DNA from: Medakamo hakoo
Taxonomy: Eukaryota > Chlorophyta > Trebouxiophyceae > Coccomyxaceae
Direction: 5' to 3'
Assembly (NCBI GenBank): GCA_026636295.1
Contig: CP089461.1
Span: forward strand, 372,001-436,000
DNA: 64,000 nt
In this document: positions 1 through 10,727 of the stretch, piece by piece
Layout: every line of letters begins with the position of its first letter
Position numbering within the stretch: the first letter of the stretch is position 1
Program-made: the position numbers and the translations under genes
The notes under the pieces: model-generated
What the model saw: only the letters and a program-made list of their open reading frames with translations
Database searches by the model: none
Told to the model about the DNA's origin: nothing

Positions 1-2218
1 CGATGACGCGCGGCACGGCCGCCAGCGCGCCGGCGGGCGTGATGGAAAACGCAAAGTGGTCGGCCAGGGGCGCGGCTTTCAGGGTGAGGAGGCGGGCCGC
101 CAGGGCCGCGGCTTCCGGGATGTTGGGCGGCGTGGCCGGCGGCGTGTCTCCTCCTCCGTCGCCGCCGCCGCTCCCACCCCGCCCCGCCTCCTCGTCGCGC
201 AGCGCGATCTCGACCAACTCGCTCAGCGCCAGCGGCGGGTCCAGGGACACGGCGCCGTGCCCGTGCGCGTCCACCCGGCGCAGCGCCTGCTGGTAGGCCA
301 GCTCCCGCGACAGGGACGCCAGGTCGGCCAGGTGCAGCGCCGTGCCGGACTGGAGCAGCGCGCGCGTGCCGTCCACCGGCCCGACCCAGACCGCGCCGCG
401 GATGGCGGACGCCAGCCCGGCGTGCGTCGCTCCGGGTCCCTCGCACGCTTCAAGGAGGCGGGCCACGGAGGCCAGGCGGGTGGAGGGGTGTGGGTTGGGC
501 CGCGGGCGTGGGGCGCCGGGCGGCGGTGGAGGCGGGCCGGGCGCGCCGGCGCCGGGCGCGGCCTCCAGCGGCGGGCGGGTGGGCGGGCGGCCGCGCGGCC
601 GGGCCGGCGCGCCGACCGCGGCCGCCGCCGCGGCGGCCTTGGCCGCCGCGTCAGCACCGCTCCCACTCCCGCTGCCGACGTGCACGAACCGGTGCAGGGT
701 CTGGGCCCGGGCATCCGTGCGGACGAGCTTCTGGGGCGCGACGGGCGGCGGGTGGTGCGTCGTGGACGGTGGCGGCGCGCCCGCAGTCGCCGCGTCCGCG
801 TCCGCCACCGCCGGCGCCCGCGGCGCCGCACCCGGCAGCGTCGCCTGCCGGTACGTGTGCGCACTGTCCGCCGCCGTCAGCGCGGCTTCCACGGCGGCCG
901 ACAACGCCGCCGCGACGGCGTCCCCGTGCAGGAAGGCGACCTCCCTTTTGGTCGGATGCACGTTGGGGTCGACGTGCGAGGCCGGCAGGCGCAAGTCCAG
1001 GAACGCCCAGGGCCGCGTGCCCCGGGGCGCGCAGGCGGCGTACGTGGCTTCCAGGGACCGCCGCAGCAGGCCCGCCTCCACCGCCCGGCCGTTGATGAAG
1101 AGGATGAAGACGGGCCGGCGGCCGGAGTGGGCCGGCGCAGAGATGAGGCCGCGGCCGGTGAAGGACGGCGCGTCCAGGGCCGGCGGCACGCCGCCCTCTC
1201 CCGGCGGTGGCGGCGCCTCGGACCCGAACGACAGGGGGACGAGGGCTTTGGCCAGGGCCTGGCCGTACACGCACCGCACGGCGGCCGCGGACGCGGTGGT
1301 GGCGGCGGCCGCACTGCCGAGGCCCGCGTCGCGCCCGCCGCCGCTCCCGGGCCCGCCCCCGCTGCCAGTCGTCACCACGTCCGGCCGGGCCGCGCCCTGC
1401 TTGCGGATGGAGAAGCCGGCGGTCGGCCGGCCGACGGCATACCGGGCCACGACGTCCACGCAGCGCGCGTACTCGTCCGCCGGCGAGGACAGGCCGCGCC
1501 TGCGGGACGGCGTGTTGTAAAACAGGTCTTCCACGCACACGGTCGTCCCGTGCCCGGGCGCCGCGCACGGTTCGGGGTCGCCCACCAGCGCGCCGTCCCG
1601 GTACGCCGCCCGCCACCCGTGCGGGCTGCCCGCCGTCGCCGTCGTCACCGTCACGTGGGCCACGTACGAGACGGAGGCGAGGGCCTCGCCCCGGAAGCCG
1701 TACGTGGCCACGCCCCCGCTTTCCAGCTGGGCGTACGACGTCAGCTTGGAGGTGGCGTGCCGGGCGCACAGCAGGGGGAGGTCGGCCGCCGCGACGCCGC
1801 ACCCGTTGTCGGTGACTTGGAGGAGCTTGGTGCCGCCTTCGCGGACGGTGACGGCGATGGTGGTCGCGCCTGGGGGAGGGGGGGGGGTGGATGGATGGAG
1901 GGAGGAGGTGGGTGGGGTGGGATGGTGTTGCGCGGCGATGGAACAAGCGAGGGCCGCATCCGCCCTCTTTTCTTTCGTGGCGCACAGGCGCAGCAGCGTG
2001 TGCACTCGGGCCTGGCCAGGCAATCCGGGCGTGGCCTGGCGGTCGGAGAGCCACGTTCCCGGAAAAAAAAAACGCATGCATCGAAAAAACGCACCCGCGT
2101 CCAGCGCGTTCTCCAGCAGCTCCTTCAGCGCCGACGCCGGGCGCTGGACGACTTCACCGGCGGCGATGCGGTTGACGACGTCCGGGTCCAGGCGGAGGAT
2201 GGGACGTGGGGCGTCCAT
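1..2218 (-). CDS. MLH1: DNA mismatch repair protein MLH1 (3' end outside window)
   Basis: MutL-family ATPase that acts in mismatch repair and meiotic crossing-over as the common partner of MutL heterodimers. Exon 1 is 2095-2218 and exon 2 is 1869 down to the window edge. The 225-nt intron (phase 1) has a GTGCGT donor and a C-rich acceptor. About 664 codons are visible. The GHKL ATPase motifs stand where MLH1 has them: ELLENALDAG near residues 33-42 (catalytic Glu 33 or 36 region), DNGCG at 62-66 and YGFRGEALAS at 98-107. FYNTPSR follows, then an Ala/Gly/Pro-rich linker. The C-terminal domain (for example WVGPVDG and SLSRELAYQ) is collinear with MLH1 rather than PMS1 or PMS2. The frame is open to position 1, so roughly the last 90 residues lie outside. 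The start codon is 194 bp from the divergent CAP gene. Confidence 0.93.
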   Translation of the reverse strand, partial: MDAPRPILRLDPDVVNRIAAGEVVQRPASALKELLENALDAGAFFRCMRFFFPGTWLSDRQATPGLPGQARVHTLLRLCATKEKRADAALACSIAAQHHPTPPTSSLHPSTPPPPPGATTIAVTVREGGTKLLQVTDNGCGVAAADLPLLCARHATSKLTSYAQLESGGVATYGFRGEALASVSYVAHVTVTTATAGSPHGWRAAYRDGALVGDPEPCAAPGHGTTVCVEDLFYNTPSRRRGLSSPADEYARCVDVVARYAVGRPTAGFSIRKQGAARPDVVTTGSGGGPGSGGGRDAGLGSAAAATTASAAAVRCVYGQALAKALVPLSFGSEAPPPPGEGGVPPALDAPSFTGRGLISAPAHSGRRPVFILFINGRAVEAGLLRRSLEATYAACAPRGTRPWAFLDLRLPASHVDPNVHPTKREVAFLHGDAVAAALSAAVEAALTAADSAHTYRQATLPGAAPRAPAVADADAATAGAPPPSTTHHPPPVAPQKLVRTDARAQTLHRFVHVGSGSGSGADAAAKAAAAAAAVGAPARPRGRPPTRPPLEAAPGAGAPGPPPPPPGAPRPRPNPHPSTRLASVARLLEACEGPGATHAGLASAIRGAVWVGPVDGTRALLQSGTALHLADLASLSRELAYQQALRRVDAHGHGAVSLDPPLALSELVEIALRDEEAGRGGSGGGDGGGDTPPATPPNIPEAAALAARLLTLKAAPLADHFAFSITPAGALAAVPRVI

Positions 2219-2412
2219 TTTGTTGCGTGAGCGCGCGCGCGTGTTTTTCGTTCGCGCGCGCACCGCGCCGCGCGTCACGACTCTGCTCTCGGGCCCCCGG
2301 CTCGCGCGCAGCCTCCTCTCCCCACTCCATCCACCTCCCCACCTCCGAAACGCCTCAACAGGCGCGCGCGCACGCTCCACCCCTCCCCCCTACTCCTCCC
2401 TCCCACCAACAA

Positions 2413-4451
2413 ATGTCCGTCCGCGCCGCCGCCTCAGCCGCCGCCCTGGCGGTCTTATTAGGCGCGTCCGTCGCCCTGGCGGCCGACGCGCCGGCGCCAG
2501 CGCTGACGAGTCTCGAGTGCACCGACGGGCCGGGTGCGCCGCCCTCCGCCTGCCCGGGCGCGGCCGTCGTCCACCCCCCGCCCGCGTCCGCCAAAGCGAC
2601 CGGCTACGTGGACTGCGTGTCTCCTGGCTCTGTCACGGACGCCCGGTGCGTGGCGGGCGCGGCCGGCGGCGGCCTCCAGGCCGCGAGCGTTGACGGAGGT
2701 TTCGGCGGCTTCCCGCCCGCACACACCGCCGCCGTCCTGGCCGCCTGCCCGGACACGCCGCTGCTGCCGGACGGCGTGGACACGGCGGCCGGGGACCTGC
2801 CGTCTCAGGACGTGCTGGACGCCGCGGCGGGACAGGTATGAGACGGGGGCGGAGGGAGGGAGGGGGGAGGGGGGGAGGGAGGGAGGGCGAGAGGGCCGGA
2901 CCGGGAGGGGGGAGGGGGGGAGCCGGCCCCCACCCCACCCCACCTCCACGCTTTTTTTTACCAGTCCGTCCCGTACCACCCCCGACCACCAGATTTCCGC
3001 CTGCGTCTCCGCCCTCCGCGCCGACCCGGACGCCCTGGCCTGCTACTACCCCTGCGACTATGGCGCCTGGCGGGCGGCGGCTCTCAGCCCCCCGCGCGGC
3101 GGCCTGGCCACTGAGGGACCGGGGCCCGCCGCGCTCGCGGCCGCGGCGGCCCGCCACGCGTCCGACATGGCGTCCTCCAACGCCTTCGCGCACGCCGGGT
3201 CCGACAACTCGTCCGTCGCGTCCCGCATCGCCGACGCCGGCTTTGCCACCTTCCCCTTGGGCGAAAACATCGCGGCGGGGTACGCCTCCGTCCGCGCGGT
3301 GTCCCTGGCCTGGGCCTGTTCCGCGGGGCACCGGGCAAATCTGCTGGCGTGCGGCTTTGACAGCCTGGGCACCGGCGTGGCCGTGCGCGCCGGCTCCACG
3401 TACACCATTTACTATTCGCAGGAGTTTGGGTGCAGCCGGCCAGACTACGACTGCACCTGCCCGCCCGGGTGAGGGCCGTGGGTGGTCGGAGCGGTGGCGC
3501 GCGCTGCCGGCCACACACCGTTGCGCTCCACCCCGCCGCGGTGGTTTTTGGCCTCACCCCACACCCGCCTGAACAATCAAACAAACACACAACAGTCCCG
3601 TCGAGGTCGACCCTGCCACCCTTCCACCCCTGCCTCCCTGCCCGGACAGCCCGGCCTGGACGCCCGCGCCCGCCGCGGGCGGCGGAGCGCTGATTGGAAG
3701 CACGCCCGCCGCGACGCGCGCGGCCGCCGACGCAGCCGGCGCGGAGGACGTCGGCGCGGGCACGCCGCCGCCGCCCGACACGCCCACGCCCGAGCCGACG
3801 GCCCTGTTCGCGGAGGGGACGCCACTCCCCACGGAGACGGAAGCGGCCGTGGAGGAGGAGGAGGCCGTCGACGGCGGCGCCGCTCGTACGCCGCCCACCC
3901 CGCCGCCCTCGGCCACGCCGCGCCCACCGCCGCCAGACACGCTGCCGCCGCCCTCCCCCCGGTCGCCGCCGCCGCCCTGCCCGCCCGCCGCTTCCCAGGC
4001 GGCCGGCTGCCTGTTTGCGGTGGGTCCAGGGCTGCTGGCCCGCCGGGGTGGCGGGCGCGGCACTACCGGGTCGGCGGCGGACGCGGAGGGCGGCGGCGGC
4101 GTGCTCGTGGCGTGGTCGCCATCCTGCGCGTGGGCCGGGGGCGGCGCGTCGCCCGCGGCGGGCGCGCCCGCGCTGGCCGCCACGCTGACGCCCTCCAACG
4201 CGTCCGACCCCGTCGTCGCCGCCACCGTCACGCCCATGGGCCCGCTCCCCGGCCGGCCCGGGACGCTGCTCGCGTCCGTCGAGACGCCGCCCGGGTGGTC
4301 CGGCACGGTGACGGTGCGTGCGGGCGGCGGCACAGACGCTTTAAGCTACGGCGTCGGCCCGCCGAGCTCCGTTCCCGCCCGCCGGGCGCCTGTGCAAGTG
4401 ACGGGCGTGGGCCTGGTGGGTGCGGTGACCGTGGACGCGCCGGGAGAGTGA
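2413..4451 (+). CDS. Secreted CAP-domain (SCP/PR-1-like) protein with Pro/acidic C-terminal tail
   Basis: Exons are 2413-2835, 2993-3468 and 3650-4451 (566 aa). The model joins in phase across both introns: CAG/ATT at phase 0, then GG/C at phase 2. The N terminus is a clear signal peptide (Ala/Leu-rich core ending near ALAAD, about residue 23). A Cys-containing region follows, then a CAP domain in exon 2. This shows HASDMAS, FAHAG, GENIAAGY, AWACSAGHRANLL and YTIYYSQEFG, which are the CAP signature strands and His/Glu positions. The domain ends in a Cys-rich stretch (CSRPDYDCTCPPG). Exon 3 encodes a long Pro/Thr/Glu linker and a final Val/Thr/Gly-rich segment of about 140 residues with no match I recognise. 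CAP proteins are extracellular lipid- or sterol-binding or defence proteins; the role here is open. A shorter form could end at the stop at 3472 if intron 2 is retained. Confidence 0.85.
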
Positions 4452-4645
4452 GGAGGAATGGGAGGGTTGGACGGGGTGGACGGGGGAGGATGGATGGAGA
4501 GGAATGGTTTTTTCTTCCTTCTTCCGCGCACTTGGAGCACGCGTGCAACACACAAACAACGACCACAACGAGCAACTACACAAGACTGCGGACACGGACG
4601 GGGCGCGAGAAAAGAGACTGAAGCAACCAAACGGGCCCGCCCCTT

Positions 4646-5203
4646 TCATTTTTTCCGCTGTTGCTTCCCTCCGCCACCACCGCCGCCCGCCGCCGCGTCC
4701 GCCGCGACCAGGGACAAATACGCATTCCACACGACGGCGGCCGCGTTCACGAACGCCACGCGGGGCAGCCCCGCCGGGACGGCGCTGAAATTGACGAGGT
4801 TGGCGGCGGGCCAAAAGGCGCACCCGGCCACAAACGCGCGCGGCCAGGCAGCCCGGACCTGCGCCGCGGCGTCGGGCGCGCTCGCGCCGGCCAGGACGGC
4901 GAGCGAGAACAGCGCGCCCGCCAGGTAGGTCGGGAAGAGCGTGACCTGGCCCGCGGCCGTCTTGGCAAGCACGGCCGCCGGCCCCCGGCCCGGCCGCCAC
5001 CGGTCCAGCGCGCCGAAGCCGACGAAGAAGAAGGGGCCGTGGAGGGCGGCGCCCACCGCCGCGAACCGGGCCGTCCGCCTCCAGTCGTACGGCGGGACGG
5101 GCGCGCCAGGGCGCGCGATGCGAGGGACGACGGATTGTTGCACCGCGTCGCCCGCGGCCATGGCGCCGCAGGAGAGCAAGGACGCGCGGAGGAGCGGGCG
5201 CAT
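4646..5203 (-). CDS. Mpv17/PMP22 family membrane protein
   Basis: Single-exon gene of 185 aa, the usual size for this family of four-helix proteins of the peroxisomal or mitochondrial inner membrane. Family landmarks are GDAVQQ near the N terminus, a Trp-Arg-Arg-Thr-Ala-Arg segment followed by GAALHGPFFFVGF, and the C-terminal signature FWPAANLVNFSAVP with WNAYLSLVAAD. These match the Mpv17 pattern Trp-Pro-x-x-Asn-x-x-Asn-Phe...Trp-Asn-x-Tyr-Leu-Ser. I chose the ATG at 5203 because it begins with a hydrophobic MRPLLRASLL stretch typical of the family. An in-frame ATG at 5317 would add 38 basic residues that could be a mitochondrial presequence. The end is a Gly/Lys tail. Family members are thought to form small channels or to affect reactive oxygen and metabolite flux; the substrate cannot be inferred. 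Confidence 0.88.
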   Translation of the reverse strand: MRPLLRASLLSCGAMAAGDAVQQSVVPRIARPGAPVPPYDWRRTARFAAVGAALHGPFFFVGFGALDRWRPGRGPAAVLAKTAAGQVTLFPTYLAGALFSLAVLAGASAPDAAAQVRAAWPRAFVAGCAFWPAANLVNFSAVPAGLPRVAFVNAAAVVWNAYLSLVAADAAAGGGGGGGKQQRKK

Positions 5204-5703
5204 GGTTTGAGGGATCCAGGGACGGACAACGGTCGTCCGGTTGAGCCTGTCCTCGAACCGGCTGTCTGAGGGTCGGGGCGCCGCGTTCTTTTTTTGTCGC
5301 GGACGAAGCCGACGCAAATGTGGCGCCCTCTTCCACGCCCGATCTTTGGCGGGTGGGGTGCAGCAGGCAGGCTGTGCAGGTCAGGCTGCCGCTTCGCGGA
5401 GGGCGGCAAACGCGCGTGAGACGGGTTTGCGGCGCGCCAGAAACCAATCGACACTCTCTCTTGAAAACTCGTTTTGCTCGCCCGTCTCGACCCCAACGCT
5501 CGTACACGCACGCACGCACGCACGCACGCGCGTGCAACGCGCGGCCGGTTTCCCTACTCCCTCTCTCTCTCTCATCCCCCGCCCTCACACGTTCTCTCTC
5601 TCACTCTCTCTCTCTCTCTCTCACGTACACACACGCACACACACGCACACACACACACACACGCACACACGCACGCACTGTGTGCCTGCCCCCTGCTCAC
5701 ACC
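5204..5703. other. Intergenic region with microsatellites
   Basis: No gene is seen between the Mpv17-like start and the beta-adaptin stop. The stretch holds an (ACGC)n tract, a (CT)n tract and a (CA)n tract in sequence. I searched it on the minus strand for a missing beta-adaptin ear exon and found none. Confidence 0.7.
5502..5686. repeat. Compound microsatellite (ACGC)n-(CT)n-(CA)n
   Basis: Adjacent simple repeats: ACGC units near 5502-5531, CT-rich repeats near 5557-5623 and CA/CGCA repeats near 5625-5680. They lie just downstream of the beta-adaptin gene and upstream of the Mpv17-like gene, both of which are on the minus strand. Confidence 0.9.
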
Positions 5704-8700
5704 TCACGGCAGGGCGTCCTCAAAGTAAACGACCCCGGCCGGCTGGCACCGCACCGCGACCTGGAGCCGTTTCCCCGCGCCGTGGTCCGCCAGGGCCGGC
5801 GTCGCCGTCAGTGGGACAGCCGCCGTCGCGGACCCGCCCACGGGGATGGACGCCGCGCCGCCGTCCAGCACCACCGCCCCGCCGGCCGCGGCCGGGCCCC
5901 ACCCGCCCGCATTTTTGTTGAACTGGATCTGAAAGGCCGAGAGCGGGCCGGGGCCGCACTCGTTGGCCAGGCGCAGGCGGTAGACGGGCGGGGCGGCCGC
6001 CGCGTCCAGGCGGCCGGCGATGGCCAGCCCCTTGCCCGCGGACGCCGGCAGGAGGAGGGGCAGGGCGGACGGCGGCGGCGGCGGAGGTGCGCCGCCAAAC
6101 AGGTCGGCGCCGCCCGCCGCGGGCGGCGCCGGTCCGCCGCCGCCCAGGCTCAGCCCGCCCAGCAGGTCGTCAACGGGCGGGGCGGGGGCGGAGGGCGCGG
6201 GCGCGGGCGCCGCGCCCGCGCCAGCTGGCACGTCCAGGCCCAGCAGGTCGCCGATGAGGTCGGGCTGCGCCGGCGGCGGCGGCGGGGACGCGGCCGCGGC
6301 CGCGGCGGAGGACGGGCCGACCGCCCCCGCGTCGACGGCCGCGGACGCGCCGCCGTCCTCGCCGGCCTCCGACGCCGCGGCGGCGGCGGCCGCCGCCTCC
6401 AAGTCCGCCGCCCGCGTCACGGCCAGGCGGGTGCGCGACACAAAGGCTTCGGGCGGCTTGTGGTAGACGGACGCGAGCGAGGCCATGTGCGGCAGCAGGC
6501 GCGCCACGAGCTCCGGGTCCAGGGCCGGGCCCGCGAGCGCGGGGCCGATGGGCGGCTTGTCCGCCAGGACGACCGCCTTGGCGGCTTCCGGGTCCGCGGA
6601 CAGCAGGCGCCAATACATGAACGCCCGGTCCCGCAGGTCGGGGTCGTCGCACTCCTGCGTCGCGTACGTCAGCACCAGCTGGATGAGGGCCTGCGGCCGG
6701 GGCGACGGGTCCTTCAGGAACAGCTTGACGGCCGCGGTCACGAGCGCCAGCTGCACGGCCGGCGGCTCGTCGGGCAGGCCGTCCACAAAGCCCTCCAACA
6801 GGTCGGCCGCGTTGTCGATGCGGTCGGCGTACTCGCCGACGATCCACACCATGGCCGCCCGCGCGTCCGGCTCGTCCAGCGAGTCCAGGCCCTCGCACAG
6901 GGCGCCGATGACGGACTCGTACTGGCCGGGGAAGCGGCGAAAGACGTCCCGGATGACGACGACGGCCTCCTGCACGACGTGCGACACGCGCGTGCGCACC
7001 AGGTCCAGCAGCACGGCCACGCACTTTTCGGCGCCGCCCTCGACGCGGACGGCCAGGGCGCCGACGGCGCGGACGGCCCGCCGCGCGAAGTCGGCGTCCA
7101 CCTCGGACGCGTACTCCCGCAGCTCCAGCAGGACCGCGTCCAGCGAGCGCGGCGTCGCCAGCGCCGCCAGGCAGGCCAGCTTTTCCGCCTTGATGTAGGC
7201 GGGGTCGTTGTATTTCACAAAAAAGGACCGGACTTCGTGGGCCAGCAGGCCCGGGTCGCGGGACACGAGCAGGGACACGTTGCGCAGGGCGACGTACGCG
7301 ACCTCCGGCTCGGCCGACAGCAGGGTGACGAGCGGCGGGCCGATCTTTTTGTGGAGGGCGGCCCGCAGGCCGGCGTCGTCCACCGCGTCCGCGCACGCCA
7401 CCAGGACTTTAACGGCCGACAGCACGACCGCCGGGTTGGCGTGTTGCAGGCGGGGCGCGACGCGCTCGGCCAGGGCTTCCGCGGCCGACGGGCTGGACGG
7501 GGCGTGGTGCGCCGCGAGCGCGTCCAGGATAAAGACCTGCCCCCACTCCGTGCACTCGTTCAGCGCGCGGACGAGCGTGGACGCGGTGGCGGGGGACGCC
7601 AGGGCGGCGCCCGCGCCCGGACACCCGCCGCCCGGCGCGTCCGCGATCTCGGACAGGGCCGCGACGGCGTTGGCGACGACCATGGGGTTGGCGTCGCCCA
7701 GCAGGTCGGCGAGCGCGGAGATGAAGCCCCGGTCCTCCGCCAGGTCGGGCGCGATGTCGGCGAGCTTGGCCACGCAGATGGCGGCGGTCTTGCGGACGTA
7801 CGGGTCGTCGTCCTGGGAATGGGAAGGGGGCGGGGGGGGGGGGGGGGGGCGTGAGGGTGGAGGGGAGGCCCAGAGGGCGCCCCCGCGCGCGGCTGGGGGC
7901 GCCCCCTGTCAGGGGTGGTGGGGTGGGAACGCAAAAAGCACGCGCGCGCGCACACGGCCTCAGTCCTATCGATCGTTTTTTTGTTGACTTGCCGCAGCCG
8001 AGGAGTGGTCTGAGCCACCCCTCGCTCAGCGTCAAGAAAAAGTTTGTCGTCACCGGCCGGGAAAGGGGAGGAAACGGGGGGGGGGGGGAGGCGGACGGCA
8101 CACGCAACCAAAAAACACCCACGCCCCCCATCCACCCTCACACCAAAAAAGGCACGCGGGGCGACACGCACTTTCAGCGCCCGGCCCAGCGGGTCGCACA
8201 GGTACTCCACGATGCGGTCCACCCGGATGCAGCCCATCGTCCGGATGGCCAGCGCCCGGACGAGCGGGTTGGGGTCGGCCGCGTCCTTGACGAATGTGTT
8301 GACGGCCATGATGGCCAAGTCGGGCGCACTGCGCGCGTGCGTCGTCAGGTAGAGGTAGACCAGCTTTTTGAGTTCCAGGTCGTCGGTCTGCATGCAGTTG
8401 GCGACGTCCGGGAAGAGCATGGAGACGTCCTGCAGGGGCCGGGAGGGGGGGAGGGGGTGGAGGGGTGGAGGGGTGGAGGGAGGGGTGGAGTGGGGGTGGA
8501 TGGGATGGAGGGGGCATGTGCGCGCGGGGGGGGGGGGGGGGGGGGGGGGTCGCTCGCCTTCCCTCCCCCGCCTTCCACGCCTCCCGCACCCCGCCCGCCC
8601 GCCCGCCCGCGAGCGTACGCCAGGCACGCACAGCTCCCACCGGCGCCGAGGCGGCCTTTCCTGCCCCCGCCCCCCCGCCCCCCTCTCATGCACACACACC

Positions 8701-9038
8701 TTGCCGACCGTCATGGCCGCGATGACTTTCTTGACGGCCTCCTTTTTACGGGACTTGTCCAGGGAGCGCAAGTCCTCCCGGAACTCGTGGATCTCGCCTG
8801 TGTGTGCGAGTGGGCGAGTGGGGGAGGGCGTGTGGGAGCGCACGGGCCAAGGGGCGCGGTCAAAAACGAAGAGTCGCGTGTTGATGGGGCGCCTGCTCGC
8901 GGTCGCAGTCCGTTTGCGCGCGCCCGTGCGGTTCATTGTCTCCACCCCGCCGCGCAGCAGCAGCAGCAGGCGTGCACGAACCGCACCCTCGAACGCACCC
9001 TTCTTGGTTGTCGCAAAGTACTTGCTGCCGTCCGCCAT
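5704..9038 (-). CDS. AP-1/AP-2 complex subunit beta (beta-adaptin), short ear
   Basis: Large subunit of the clathrin adaptors AP-1/AP-2, which select cargo and bind clathrin at the trans-Golgi and plasma membrane. Exons are 8999-9038, 8700-8797, 8172-8429 and 5704-7812 (834 aa). Splice phases join exactly: [29 protein letters not shown] and [16 protein letters not shown]. The N terminus ([45 protein letters not shown]) is nearly invariant in AP-1/2 beta subunits. An armadillo-like trunk of about 570 residues follows, then an Ala/Pro/Gly hinge with clathrin-box-like LLGL and LIGDLLGLD motifs. The start of the appendage includes [11 protein letters not shown]. The protein stops right after VVYFEDALP, so only the sandwich half of the ear is encoded. 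Introns 2 and 3 carry long C runs on the sense strand. The start is 287 bp from a divergent methyltransferase gene. Confidence 0.94.
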
Positions 9039-9325
9039 GGCGTGTTTTTTTTTTTTTCGCCGATGCCGTCTCACGTTTTGCGTCCTGCGCAAGAAGGGAA
9101 GGAGTGTGGACGGCGGCGCGGGGGCTTGCCCTGTCGGGCGGGCGAGCGTGCCTGAGTGTGTGTGCGTGCGGGTGAGACGCGGGCGCAGCGCTGTGGCTCC
9201 GCCCGGCTGCCGCGCCTGAAAAGAATGAGGAAGTGGCGGGGGCGAGCGTGCCGGGGGGCGCCTCCCTGCACAGTCCTCTCCCTTTTGGGGCAGCACACAC
9301 ACAAACCAGGGCACGACACCCCGCA

Positions 9326-10585
9326 ATGCTGCGCCTGGTGACGCCGCTGCGCGCCCTGGCGGCAAGGCGAAGGCCCGCCTGCCAGCCTGCGAGGGGCTGG
9401 CCGCTGTCGGGCGACCGCCCCAGGCGGTGGCGGGCGACGCGATGTGGCGCCGCGCCGGCGGCCAGCGCCGGCGCTGCCACCACCCCCGCCGCACAGCCGC
9501 CGCCGCCGCCGCCGCCGCCGCCGTCTCCCTGGTCCCTGTACGCCCACCCCGAACTCTACGACGCCCTCTTCGCCTTCAACCGCGACTTTAGCGCCGAAGT
9601 CGACTTCGTGGCGCGCGCCCTGGCCAGGCACGGCACGGGGGAAATGAAAAGTTTCCTCGACGCGGGGTGCGGCCCCGCCCACCACGCCCGGGCCGCCGCG
9701 GCGGCGGGCGCGGCCGCCCTGGCCCTGGACGCCTCGCCGGCCATGCTGTCCTATGCGCGGGACCAGGCCCTGAAGGACGGCGTGACCATCACGACCGTCC
9801 TGGGCGACTTGACGGCGGCGCTGCCGCCGTTGCCGCGCCCCTTTTCCGAGGGCGGCGGCGTCGACGCCGCGCTGGCCGCCCTGGGCACGCTCGCCCACGC
9901 CACCGCGCCCGGCGCGCCCGCCGCCGCGTTCAAAGCCCTGGCCTCCGCCCTGCGCCCGGGCGGCGTGCTGGTCCTGGAGCTGGCCGCGGCGGACGACGTG
10001 TTCGACGGCGCGCTGATAGGGGGGGACGCGTGGGACGCGGCCGCGGGGCGGGGCGCCGTGGAAGCCGCGGCCGGGCCGGAGGCGGGGCCGCCTCCGCCCT
10101 CGGCGCCGTCCGCGGCGGTGCTTGAGCCCACGGCCGCCCCGGCCGGCTTTGGAACGGGACCGCGGCGCCCTGCCGAGGCGCCCGCGCCGCCTCCGTCCAC
10201 GCCCACCACCCCGCCCGCCCGCCTCACCGTCGAATACGGCACGCCCGACGACCCCTGGGACGCGGTGGCGCAGGTGCTCACCCGCACAGTGCGCGTCACG
10301 GAAGCTGTCCCGCTTGACGGCGGGCGGGCCGGTGGCGGGTCCAAGAAAAAGGGGGGGCGCCCCGGGCCGCGGCACGGCGGCGCGCGCGCGCCGCACGCCC
10401 GCACCCGGCTCATCGGGCAAGAGGCCGTGGCGCAGCGCGTGTTCACGCCGCAGGAAATTCGGTTGCTGGGCGCGGGCGCGGGCCTGGAGGTCGTGGCGGA
10501 GTTCGGGGACATGGATGAGGGCGTGGCCGCCGTCGGTGCGGGCGGCGACCGGTATGTGGCCGTGCTGGTGAAGACGGCGGCGTGA
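9326..10585 (+). CDS. Class I SAM-dependent methyltransferase, organelle-targeted candidate
   Basis: Uninterrupted frame of 419 aa from the ATG at 9326. The first 70 or so residues are Arg/Ala/Pro-rich with few acids and end in a Pro run, like a plastid or mitochondrial transit peptide. The Rossmann methyltransferase core then begins. Motif I is [20 protein letters not shown], the acidic end of strand 2 is [13 protein letters not shown], and a post-motif region is [12 protein letters not shown]. About 130 residues of Ala/Pro/Gly-rich sequence interrupt the C-terminal half. A final segment ([20 protein letters not shown], then [10 protein letters not shown]) is the usual last strands of the fold. 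The substrate is not identifiable. The low-complexity insertion may be disordered. It sits head to head with the beta-adaptin gene and 142 bp before the next plus-strand gene. Confidence 0.75.
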   Translation: MLRLVTPLRALAARRRPACQPARGWPLSGDRPRRWRATRCGAAPAASAGAATTPAAQPPPPPPPPPSPWSLYAHPELYDALFAFNRDFSAEVDFVARALARHGTGEMKSFLDAGCGPAHHARAAAAAGAAALALDASPAMLSYARDQALKDGVTITTVLGDLTAALPPLPRPFSEGGGVDAALAALGTLAHATAPGAPAAAFKALASALRPGGVLVLELAAADDVFDGALIGGDAWDAAAGRGAVEAAAGPEAGPPPPSAPSAAVLEPTAAPAGFGTGPRRPAEAPAPPPSTPTTPPARLTVEYGTPDDPWDAVAQVLTRTVRVTEAVPLDGGRAGGGSKKKGGRPGPRHGGARAPHARTRLIGQEAVAQRVFTPQEIRLLGAGAGLEVVAEFGDMDEGVAAVGAGGDRYVAVLVKTAA

Positions 10586-10727
10586 AAAAACAAAAAATAG
10601 GCGTGCGCGCACACTCTTCTCTCTTCCGCCCCGGCCTGCGCCGCCAAAACCGCGCCCCGGCCCTCTCTCTTCCACCCTCTCCAGATCCGCCCTGCACCGC
10701 TTCGAAACCTGACACAACGCACTCGCC

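Noticed and set aside
56-2230. Plus-strand 724-codon open frame opposite MLH1
   Set aside because: Arg/Gly-rich antisense shadow of the MLH1 exon. The minus strand carries recognisable MLH1 motifs; this frame has none.
5318-5703. Possible extra 3' exon completing the beta-adaptin ear
   Set aside because: The stop region looks like a GTGAGG donor, but no platform-like coding sequence was found on the minus strand in the repeat-rich interval.
5320-7854. Plus-strand 844-codon open frame opposite beta-adaptin
   Set aside because: Antisense shadow. Its composition is that of complemented Ala/Gly/Asp codons, and it starts inside the microsatellite.
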